Translations under genes and position numbers: made by a program
Origin: Halomonas campaniensis
GTDB lineage: Bacteria; Pseudomonadota; Gammaproteobacteria; Pseudomonadales; Halomonadaceae
Direction: 5' to 3'
DNA length: 32,230 bases
Assembly (NCBI RefSeq): GCF_002211105.1
Contig: NZ_JPUA01000018.1
Span: forward strand, 15,460-47,689
Shown: positions 16,194 through 23,185 of the stretch, piece after piece
How the letters are laid out: the number at the start of each line of letters is the position of its first letter
Numbering within the stretch: position 1 is the first letter of the stretch
The notes under the pieces: model-generated
Told to the model about the DNA's origin: nothing
Databases searched by the model: none
Seen by the model: the letters and a program-made list of their open reading frames with translations, nothing else

Positions 16194-18038
16194 ATGGTCG
16201 ATGTGGATCTATCCCAGCTGCCGTTTACGCTTCTTGACGATGAGGGGCGTGACCACATTCGCCGTGGCATTGATCTTGCCTATTTTGATCGTGACGAAAT
16301 CATTTTAGAGACTGGCCAAGCGGGGGAGTTTGTCTTTCTGATTCATAAAGGCGAAGTGGCTGAAATCGATCCGACGCTACCCTCGTCCACCTCACGTATT
16401 GGCCACTACACGGCGGGGGATCTGTTTGGCGCGATCAGTATTCTCAATGGTAAAAGCCGCTATCGGTTCAAGGCTGAACAGGAGTGCCTATGTTATCTAC
16501 TGCCGAAGGCGCTGTTTCAGCAACTGTGTCGCCACTATCCCGATTTCAGCAATTTCTTTCGCCAGTCGCTGACCCATAAGGCTCGCCTGCTAACCGAAAA
16601 GCGTGCTGAGGGAGGCGTCACCATGGCGGGCTTTATGCTGGCCAAGGTGAGCGAGTGTATGCGTGAGCCGCTGCTGATGGCGGCGGCGACCGATATTGCC
16701 AGCGCGGTAAAACAGCTCAACGAGAGCCACGCCGACAGCCTGCTGGTAGAGACCCAGGACACGCTGGGCATGGTAACCAAAACCGATCTGCTCAACGCAT
16801 TAGTGTTGAAAGGCAGCGCAGTAACGTCAGCAGTGGATGAAGTCGCCCACTTTAACTTGGTGACCGCCGCGCCGGATCAGTACTTATTTGAAGTATTGGT
16901 ACTGATGACCCGCCATAAAGTGGCACGGGTGGTGGTGATGGAGCAAAACGCCTTGAAGGGCGTTGTCGAGCTCACCGATGTGCTTAGCTTCTTCTCAAGT
17001 CGCAGCTATGTGGTGAGCCTGCAGGTAGAGCAAGCCAGCAGTTTAGAGGCGCTTTCGGCAGCCAGTCAGCGTACGCCGGAACTGGTCAAGGCGCTGATGG
17101 CCCAGGGCGTTAAGCTGCGCTTTGCGATGGATCTGCTTGCCGCGCTGAATGGCCGCATTATAAGCAAGGCCTGGGAGTTCACCATTGCTGAGCGCTATCA
17201 GGAGCAGAGCTGCATGATGGTGATGGGCAGCGAAGGGCGCGGTGAGCAGATTCTCAAAACGGATCAGGATAACGGCTTGATCCTGGCCGACGACGCCCAG
17301 TGGCCTGATCTGGCAAGCCATATGCAGACGCTCACCAATACGCTGATTCAACTGGGCTACCCACCGTGTCCGGGCAATATTATGGTGTCGAATCCTGAGT
17401 GGGTGGCCACGGTATCGCAGTGGAAGGGCAATATTGCCAAGTGGGCCAGGGAGCGGGATGGCGATAGCCTGATGAAGCTGGCGATTATGCTTGATGCCCA
17501 TGCTGTTGCGGGCAACCCTCACTTGCTTGAGAGCGTCCGTAATGAACTGTTCGATCGCTGCTCGGGGGATGAGCTGCTGCTCTCCTATTTTGCCCGTACG
17601 GCGCTGCGTTTCTCGACGCCGCTAACGCTGTTTGGCTCGTTGAAAAAGCCCCAACACGGCATCGATATCAAGAAAGGCGGTATTTTTCCGATTGTACACG
17701 GCGTACGTACCATGGCGCTTGAGCGTCGGATTAAAGCCACCTCAACCTTTGACCGCTTGGATGCACTGGCAGCCGATGGTCGCCTGGATCGTCGTTTTGC
17801 AGAGGATTTGGGGGAGGCGTTAGCGCTGTTTTCCGAGCTGCGCCTCAAACAGCAGCTAGCGGCGCTGGAGACACCTGGCGGTGCTCAAGAAGCGAATGGC
17901 CAAAACAGCAGTCGCGCTAATCGCGTTGTAGTGCAAAACCTCTCTTCCCTGGAGCGCGATCTACTGCGCGAAGCGATGCATATTGTCAAAGACTTTAAGC
18001 AGCGGCTTTCTCACCGTTATCATTTGGAGTATTCGTGA
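16194..18038 (+). CDS. cNMP-binding / CBS / DUF294 nucleotidyltransferase-like protein
   Basis: This 614-residue cytoplasmic protein has four parts: a cyclic-nucleotide-binding-like domain (about residues 15-130), a pair of CBS domains (about 155-275), a DUF294 nucleotidyltransferase-like domain related to GlnD (about 300-440), and the DUF294 C-terminal domain (470-610). The transferase motif GSEGRGEQ (345-352) with D357 and D359 in TDQDNG is intact, so catalysis is possible; the donor and target are unknown. Genes of this family often sit beside actP. It is read divergently from DUF4212-actP, and its TGA overlaps the GTG start of the next gene by four bases. GAGG lies nine bases before the ATG. 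Confidence 0.9.
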   Translation: MVDVDLSQLPFTLLDDEGRDHIRRGIDLAYFDRDEIILETGQAGEFVFLIHKGEVAEIDPTLPSSTSRIGHYTAGDLFGAISILNGKSRYRFKAEQECLCYLLPKALFQQLCRHYPDFSNFFRQSLTHKARLLTEKRAEGGVTMAGFMLAKVSECMREPLLMAAATDIASAVKQLNESHADSLLVETQDTLGMVTKTDLLNALVLKGSAVTSAVDEVAHFNLVTAAPDQYLFEVLVLMTRHKVARVVVMEQNALKGVVELTDVLSFFSSRSYVVSLQVEQASSLEALSAASQRTPELVKALMAQGVKLRFAMDLLAALNGRIISKAWEFTIAERYQEQSCMMVMGSEGRGEQILKTDQDNGLILADDAQWPDLASHMQTLTNTLIQLGYPPCPGNIMVSNPEWVATVSQWKGNIAKWARERDGDSLMKLAIMLDAHAVAGNPHLLESVRNELFDRCSGDELLLSYFARTALRFSTPLTLFGSLKKPQHGIDIKKGGIFPIVHGVRTMALERRIKATSTFDRLDALAADGRLDRRFAEDLGEALALFSELRLKQQLAALETPGGAQEANGQNSSRANRVVVQNLSSLERDLLREAMHIVKDFKQRLSHRYHLEYS

Positions 18039-18697
18039 GCGGAATGCGGTTATTGGATCGACACGTGCCGCTCTTCAGCGGCTCGCTGCGCACGCTGCTA
18101 AGGCGTGAAAGCGACCGGCGTCGCTGTGCAGACTCCCCCTATGCCTGGCTGTTTCAGCCCTATATGGGCGAGGAGTTGGTGGCACTTGCCTGCACTGTAA
18201 CGCCCTCACCATCATCGCCGGTGATTAGCTTGGCGGCGGTGGTGCTTAGCCAGCAACAGGTGCATACCAGCCGTGCTTTTGTAATCACGCTTGGTTGTAT
18301 GAAGCAGCCCGAGAGCAAGATGCTGCGCCGTCATCACTTGCTGTGCGAGGCCGGGGCGGTGCTGCCACCAAACGGGGATAACTTGAACGCATTAGTTGAA
18401 TTTATCGGTAATCGACCCATTGTTGGCTGGCAGTTAGAGAAGCGCATTGGGGCTTTAAATGCGCTGCTCAGTAAACGGCTGAATTTTGCACTACCCAACG
18501 CCCAGGTCGATGTGGCGAGACTGCATCAGCGCCAGTTGCGGCGTTTGCATCCGGAGGTAGAGGCACCCAGTAGTTTTGCCCAGGCGTTAGCGTGCTGGCA
18601 AGTGCCCGCCATGGGCGTGCAGAGTGTACTTGGAGAGGCCACCGCCAGCGCCCTGCTGTATATGCGCCTGCAGCGCGTTATGGCACAGGTGGCTTAG
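18035..18697 (+). CDS. DnaQ-like 3'-5' exonuclease-fold protein, apparently catalytically dead
   Basis: The 220-residue product aligns by eye with the DEDD exonuclease partner usually encoded after the DUF294 gene, for example through ISLAAV (64-69), FIGNRPIVGW (123-132) and LNFALPNAQVDVARL (149-163). Yet the catalytic positions are changed. The DxE of motif I reads A52-C-T54, the motif II aspartate is R137, and the motif III histidine and aspartate are Q196 and E201. If this alignment is right, no metal-binding site remains and the protein would be a structural or regulatory partner. The GTG start overlaps the previous stop (GTGA) and has GGAG six bases upstream, indicating tight coupling. 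The frame is intact, so it is not a pseudogene. Confidence 0.75.
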   Translation: MSGMRLLDRHVPLFSGSLRTLLRRESDRRRCADSPYAWLFQPYMGEELVALACTVTPSPSSPVISLAAVVLSQQQVHTSRAFVITLGCMKQPESKMLRRHHLLCEAGAVLPPNGDNLNALVEFIGNRPIVGWQLEKRIGALNALLSKRLNFALPNAQVDVARLHQRQLRRLHPEVEAPSSFAQALACWQVPAMGVQSVLGEATASALLYMRLQRVMAQVA

Positions 18698-18714
18698 TAG
18701 TCTCCTTCTTGGTG

Positions 18715-18844
18715 GCGAGGGCAGCTTTCCGCGAGGGCGCTGTGAACCCTTCCCTGGGCGCTACTTTTGTCATCTGACCGCCATGGATGGCGGAAATGCC
18801 GGAATTGTCTGGAATATTTTCCGGCCATGACAAAAGACCCTCGC
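18715..18844. repeat. Complex palindromic intergenic repeat
   Basis: Outer arms GCGAGGG (18715-18721) and CCCTCGC (18838-18844) enclose CTTTTGTCAT (18764-18773) and ATGACAAAAG (18827-18836). These enclose two hairpins: CCGCCA-TGGA-TGGCGG (18778-18793) and GCCGGAA/TTCCGGC (18798-18825). The fold would be a multi-branched junction. Each CTTTTGTCAT arm reads outward as an ATG-initiated tiny frame (MTKVAPREGF... leftward, MTKDPRSNL... rightward). I recall similar short predicted peptides in Halomonas genomes, suggesting a dispersed repeat family, but this window has only one copy. Confidence 0.65.
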
Positions 18845-18931
18845 TCCAACCTACCCTCGCACCGCGTTATGGTGCAGCGGCCAAAATAGTCATTTTCAAT
18901 TGCGATATCTTGGGCGGTTACGTGTGATTAG

Positions 18932-18960
18932 TTGGGTCATGCGATGAGTATTGTTAGAAT
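18932..18960 (+). promoter_or_regulatory. Predicted ttcA promoter
   Basis: TTGGGT (18932-18937) and TAGAAT (18955-18960) have a 17-base spacer, placing the start near 18967 and leaving a 45-base leader. The rest of the 18698-19011 gap is the palindromic repeat and AT-rich sequence without a gene. Confidence 0.5.
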
Positions 18961-19011
18961 GTCGGCAATATTCTCTCTTTAGCGCCTTTCACTATTGGCA
19001 GTGCTTATTTC

Positions 19012-19923
19012 ATGCAATCCCTAGATTATTTCGAACCGCATTTCGACGCACCCGATGTTGCTTCTGCAGCTTCTCCAGACGCTGAACTAGCTGATGCGAA
19101 GCAGAAGCGTGAATTTAATAAGCTGCAAAAGCGTCTGCGCCGGGAAGTGGGCAATGCGATTATTGATTACCAAATGATCAATGAAGGCGATCGCGTGATG
19201 GTGTGCCTCTCCGGTGGCAAGGACAGCTACACCATGCTGGAGATTTTGCGCAATTTGCAGCGCAATGCGCCGGTCAATTTTTCGCTGGTGGCGGTCAACC
19301 TTGACCAGAAGCAGCCGGGTTTTCCCGAACACGTGCTGCCCGCGTATCTGGATAAGCAGGGCGTGGAGTACCACATCGTTGAGCGCGATACCTACTCGGT
19401 GGTGAAGGAGAAAACTCCAGAAGGTAAAACCACCTGCGCGCTCTGTTCTCGACTGCGCCGCGGCTCGCTGTATGGCTTTGCCGAAGAGATCGGCGCCAAT
19501 AAGATTGCTCTGGGGCACCACCGGGAAGATATTCTCGAAACGCTATTTCTCAATATGTTCTTTGGCGGCAACCTGAAAGCCATGCCGCCCAAGCTGCTAT
19601 CCGATGATGGGAAAAATATCGTTATTCGGCCGTTGGCCTACTGCAAAGAGGCGGACATCGCCGAGTTCTCGCGGCTGATGGCGTTCCCAATCATCCCCTG
19701 CAACCTGTGTGGCTCCCAGCCCAATATGCAGCGTCAGGTGGTTAAAGAGATGCTCGCCGAGTGGGACAAAAAGTTCCCTGGCCGCCTGGAGAGCATGTTC
19801 AAAGCGGTCACTAACATTGCCCCTTCCCAGTTGGCAGACCGTAGCCTGTTCGATTTTGCAGGCCTGGAAGCCAAGCAGGCAGAGCTACTGGCAGGGCGCA
19901 TCCAGGCCTTCAACGTCAGCTAA
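19012..19923 (+). CDS. ttcA: tRNA 2-thiocytidine-32 synthetase TtcA
   Basis: TtcA thiolates cytidine 32 in certain tRNAs using ATP and an iron-sulphur cluster. The 303-residue product has the PP-loop SGGKDS at residues 67-72, the paired cysteines C142 and C145 ([12 protein letters not shown]), and a further CNLC motif in [17 protein letters not shown]. These are the cluster ligands and ATP site expected for the family. The N-terminal 30 residues are acidic and variable. The ribosome site is weak. Its 3' end overlaps that of anr by eight bases on the opposite strand, so no separate terminator fits between the two. Confidence 0.96.
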   Translation: MQSLDYFEPHFDAPDVASAASPDAELADAKQKREFNKLQKRLRREVGNAIIDYQMINEGDRVMVCLSGGKDSYTMLEILRNLQRNAPVNFSLVAVNLDQKQPGFPEHVLPAYLDKQGVEYHIVERDTYSVVKEKTPEGKTTCALCSRLRRGSLYGFAEEIGANKIALGHHREDILETLFLNMFFGGNLKAMPPKLLSDDGKNIVIRPLAYCKEADIAEFSRLMAFPIIPCNLCGSQPNMQRQVVKEMLAEWDKKFPGRLESMFKAVTNIAPSQLADRSLFDFAGLEAKQAELLAGRIQAFNVS

Positions 19924-20662
19924 CCGTTTGCTCCTCCTCTTCGGCGAGAGTGATCAAGCGCGGCATATCGAGAATGTTGACCTCCCGCCCGGAGACCGCC
20001 ACCACGCTCTGTTGCTGAAAGCGGCTTAGAATGCGGCTGACGGTTTCCACCGCTAAGCCCAGGTAGTTACCGATATCGGCTCTGGGCATTGAGAGGCGAA
20101 AGCTGTAAGGCGAGTAGCCCCGGCGACGAAAACGATCCGAGAGAGTAATCAGAAAGGTGGCCAGACGTTGGTCGGCGGTTTTGCGCGAGAGTAGGCGCAT
20201 CATGCGGCGGTCATCGCGCAACTCTTTGCTCATGCTGCGATAGAGCTGGCCGCGCAGTTCGGGCAACTCTTCAGAGAGCAGATCCAGGCGGTCGAAGGGA
20301 ATCTCGCAGACGGTGGTGGTTTCCAGAGCGATAACGCTCCCGGGGTAGTGCTCTTCGTCAATGCCATCCAGCCCCACCAGTTCACTGGGCAGGTAGAAAT
20401 TGGTCAGTTGCTCGCTGCCGTTGCCCTCAGCACTGGTCTGTTTCAAGCTGCCCGAACGAACGGCATAAACGCTGGTAAAGGGATCCCCCTGGCGAAACAG
20501 TGGCTCGCCTTTTTTTAGCGGCGCACGGCGGCGAATAATCGCATCGAACTGCCCCATATCGTCCAGCTCAAGGGCAAGCGGCAGGCACAGCGAGCTAAGG
20601 CTGCAGGTTTGGCAGCGCGCTTCGTGGAGTAGCGAGCGCCGGCTGCTCATGGGTTCCAACAT
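19916..20662 (-). CDS. anr: FNR/ANR-type oxygen-sensing transcription regulator
   Basis: This is a CRP/FNR-family regulator of 248 residues that binds a 4Fe-4S cluster and activates genes under low oxygen. The cluster ligands are C17, C20 and C26, with C119 as the fourth. The sensory beta-barrel is followed by a dimer helix, and the recognition helix region is [23 protein letters not shown] (residues 194-216). Its E206, S209 and R210 are the residues that read the TTGAT half-site. AGGAG sits six bases before the ATG at 20662. It is downstream of hemN on the same strand, as in the pseudomonad anr-hemN-cco region, so ANR name and function are well supported. Confidence 0.93.
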   Translation of the reverse strand: MLEPMSSRRSLLHEARCQTCSLSSLCLPLALELDDMGQFDAIIRRRAPLKKGEPLFRQGDPFTSVYAVRSGSLKQTSAEGNGSEQLTNFYLPSELVGLDGIDEEHYPGSVIALETTTVCEIPFDRLDLLSEELPELRGQLYRSMSKELRDDRRMMRLLSRKTADQRLATFLITLSDRFRRRGYSPYSFRLSMPRADIGNYLGLAVETVSRILSRFQQQSVVAVSGREVNILDMPRLITLAEEEEQTVS

Positions 20663-20744
20663 ACGATGCTCCTTGAGTGGGCCAGGGTAAAATTAGTAAA
20701 TTCTTACTTATGGTAGTGGCGTTAGCATGCCTGCAATAAGATGA

Positions 20745-22178
20745 TTAAACAATCTTAGAGTAGCGTTGTCCCGTTTGCCCAGAAAGATGGGCATCGAACG
20801 CCATGGCTAGATGGCGAATCAGCAGCCGCCCCATGGGCGTGGCATTAAGTTGGTCACCACTACGGGTCATTAGGCCATCTTGCTCGGCACTCTGTAAACG
20901 TTCCAGCGCGGGTGCAAAATAGCGGGGGGCATCAATGTTCCAGCGCTGGCTGACCGCAGCAAGATCAATGCCCATATCGCACATCAGCCGCTCAATCACA
21001 TCCCGGCGGATGAGGTCGTCGTCGCTTAGCCGCACGCCGCGTACGGTGGCGAGCTGGCCCTGATCCAACGCCGCTTCGTAGCGGGCCAGGTCGCCAGGGT
21101 TCTGTGCATAGACGTCATCAATGCGCGAAATAGCCGATACGCCAAGCCCAATTAAATCGCACTGAGCATGGCTGGAGTAGCCTTGAAAATTGCGCTGTAG
21201 CGAACCTTCGCGCTGGGCAATGGCGAGGCTATCATCAGGCCGGGCAAAGTGATCCATGCCGATATGCACGTAGCCTGCCGCGGTGAGCATTTCAATGGTG
21301 GTGCGCAGAATCGCCAGTTTCTCTTCGCCACCCGGCAAGTCATCGACATTGATACGCCGCTGGGGGGCAAAGCGCTCCGGCATATGGGCATAATTAAACA
21401 CTGAGAGACGCGCGGGATTGAGCTCAATCACCTGGCGCAGCGTATTCGCAAAGCTCTTTTCGGTCTGAAACGGTAAACCGTAAATAAGATCGAGATTGAG
21501 CGAACGAAATCCCAGGCGATGGGCTTCATCCATCAGCGTTTCGGTGAGTACCCGAGGCTGGATTCGGTTAATCGCTTTCTGCACCAGCGGGCTCAAATCC
21601 TGTACCCCCAGGCTGATGCGATTAAAACCGAGGGATTCGAGATGACGCAGGGTGAATACATCCGCTTCGCGAGGGTCTATTTCAATCGCGTAATCGCGGT
21701 CAGTGGCCGAAGAGAGGCCAAAGCGGGCATCCAAGCGATCGATCAGATCGCCCATCTGATTCAAATTGAGAAACGTTGGCGTACCGCCGCCCCAATGCAA
21801 CTGCTCCACTGGCCGCGATGTATCCAGGTGGCGGGCGGTCAGTACCATTTCACGGTCAAGCCGGGATATATAGGGCTCGGCCAGAGCAGTGTTCTTGGTG
21901 GCGATTTTGTTACACGCGCAGTAGAAGCAGATCTTGCGGCAGAAAGGCACGTGCACATACAGCGAGAGTGAACGCTTACTGGCATTGCTACGCTCCAGCG
22001 CCTGGGTCTGGTCGTCAGGCGTAAACTGGTCGTGAAACGACAGTGCCGTGGGGTAGGAAGTGTAGCGCGGGCCGCTAGTGTCGTAGCGGCGCAGCAAAGC
22101 TTCATCCCACACCGGCTGCAGGGGGGCGGCGGCTGCCGCAGGTGCAATGGGCAAGGCAGCGGGGGCATGAACGGGCAT
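20745..22178 (-). CDS. hemN: Oxygen-independent coproporphyrinogen III oxidase HemN
   Basis: HemN is a radical-SAM enzyme that decarboxylates coproporphyrinogen III to protoporphyrinogen IX without oxygen, in the cytoplasm. The 477-residue product has the cluster motif C80-x3-C84-x2-C87 followed by C89 (VPFCRKICFYCACNKI), then GGGTPTFL and the family run NRISLGVQDL. These mark it as true HemN rather than the HemW look-alike. The first 20 residues form an alanine/proline-rich extension. GGAG lies nine bases before the ATG. An ANR-like box lies 61-74 bases upstream, which fits known ANR control of hemN. It follows the TauE/SafE gene by 75 bases. Confidence 0.95.
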   Translation of the reverse strand: MPVHAPAALPIAPAAAAAPLQPVWDEALLRRYDTSGPRYTSYPTALSFHDQFTPDDQTQALERSNASKRSLSLYVHVPFCRKICFYCACNKIATKNTALAEPYISRLDREMVLTARHLDTSRPVEQLHWGGGTPTFLNLNQMGDLIDRLDARFGLSSATDRDYAIEIDPREADVFTLRHLESLGFNRISLGVQDLSPLVQKAINRIQPRVLTETLMDEAHRLGFRSLNLDLIYGLPFQTEKSFANTLRQVIELNPARLSVFNYAHMPERFAPQRRINVDDLPGGEEKLAILRTTIEMLTAAGYVHIGMDHFARPDDSLAIAQREGSLQRNFQGYSSHAQCDLIGLGVSAISRIDDVYAQNPGDLARYEAALDQGQLATVRGVRLSDDDLIRRDVIERLMCDMGIDLAAVSQRWNIDAPRYFAPALERLQSAEQDGLMTRSGDQLNATPMGRLLIRHLAMAFDAHLSGQTGQRYSKIV

Positions 22179-22238
22179 GAAAGGACGCTCCGACGTTAGG
22201 AAATGCCGCTAGCCTAACCCGCAGAGCGGGGGTAAATG

Positions 22239-22252
22239 TTGAGCTACGTCAT
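22239..22252 (-). promoter_or_regulatory. Candidate ANR/FNR box upstream of hemN
   Basis: TTGAGCTACGTCAT matches the consensus TTGA-N6-TCAA at seven of eight core bases. If centred at -41.5, transcription would start near 22204, with a weak TAGGCT at the -10 position and a 25-base leader to hemN. The site overlaps the end of the upstream gene region. It is a candidate only. Confidence 0.35.
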
Positions 22253-22253
22253 G

Positions 22254-22949
22254 CTAATGGAGGTTGTGTACGGTGAGTGACCAGAGCTGCCACAGCGCAA
22301 AAGCGATAATTGTCAGCGCTGCCACACTGCGCGTTGCCGGGTGACGTATCAAATGGCTGAGTTGGCGGGCAGCGAGGCCAGTGGCAAGTAGTGCAGGCAG
22401 GGTGCCCAGCCCAAAGGCGCCCATGAGTAGCGCGCCCTGCAGCGGGTCGGCAATCGCCAGGCTCCATGCCAGCATGGAGTAGACCAGCCCGCAGGGTAGC
22501 CAGCCCCAAATGGCCCCCAGGGCAAAGGCTTGGGGAAGATGCACCACCGGCATTAAGCGCCGCCCCACAGGCTCGATAAAACGCCATAGGCGGCGGCCAA
22601 CGGCTTCGATCTTGAGCAGCCCCTTCCACCAGTTGGCGATATACAGTGCCATTAATATCAGCATCAGCGCGGCAAACACCTGAAGTAGCAGGCGTGCCGT
22701 AGCAGAAAGGGAAAACAGCGTGCCTAGCAGTGCCACCAGCGCGCCTGCGCTCATATAGCTAATAATACGGCCTGCATTGTAGCTGAGCAGCAGGCCCCCC
22801 ATGCGCGCTGGATGGCGCATGCTGGGGGGCACGGCAAAGGTGAGCGCGCTCATAATGCCGCCGCACATGCCAATGCAGTGGGCGCCGCCCATCAAGCCAA
22901 ATACAAACGCCGCCACGAGCGGCGGCAGATCAAGCCCTGTCGGATTCAT
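22254..22949 (-). CDS. Sulfite exporter TauE/SafE-like membrane protein
   Basis: This 231-residue inner-membrane protein has six or so helices and belongs to the COG2836 TauE/SafE-like group related to DsbD and copper transporters. It carries paired cysteines in helix 1 (GGAHCIGMCGGI) and another in the WGWLPCGLVYS segment, suggesting metal or thiol chemistry. Its ATG overlaps the ccoS stop by four bases. Members encoded beside ccoGHIS are often assumed to help copper supply or haem handling for cbb3 oxidase; this is inference from position. The end of the gene is 75 bases from the hemN start. Confidence 0.85.
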   Translation of the reverse strand: MNPTGLDLPPLVAAFVFGLMGGAHCIGMCGGIMSALTFAVPPSMRHPARMGGLLLSYNAGRIISYMSAGALVALLGTLFSLSATARLLLQVFAALMLILMALYIANWWKGLLKIEAVGRRLWRFIEPVGRRLMPVVHLPQAFALGAIWGWLPCGLVYSMLAWSLAIADPLQGALLMGAFGLGTLPALLATGLAARQLSHLIRHPATRSVAALTIIAFALWQLWSLTVHNLH

Positions 22950-23185
22950 GGCCGTGGCTCTTGGTCGTCGGGTGTCTCTCTCGCTGCTGTTTCAGAGCGC
23001 TTCGCCTGCTGACGCTGGCGGCGCTGCTCAGGGCTGAGGTCGTTCTCATCCTCATCAAACAGAATACGGTGTGCCGGCCCTTCCAGGTCGTCGAACTGAT
23101 CATTCTTCACCGCCCAGAAAAACGCCCAGACGGCGAGGCCGAGTAGGATTAGCGAAAGCGGAATAAGCAGATACAGAATCGTCAT
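22946..23185 (-). CDS. ccoS: cbb3 oxidase assembly protein CcoS
   Basis: CcoS is a small single-helix membrane protein needed to insert cofactors into cbb3 oxidase. The 79 residues start with the helix MTILYLLIPLSLILLGLAVW, followed by the family motif FFWAVKNDQFDDLEGPAHRILFDED. The last 30 residues are charged and variable (RRQRQQAKRSETAARE). It overlaps ccoI upstream and the TauE/SafE gene downstream by four bases each, indicating one translation-coupled unit. Confidence 0.95.
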   Translation of the reverse strand: MTILYLLIPLSLILLGLAVWAFFWAVKNDQFDDLEGPAHRILFDEDENDLSPEQRRQRQQAKRSETAARETPDDQEPRP

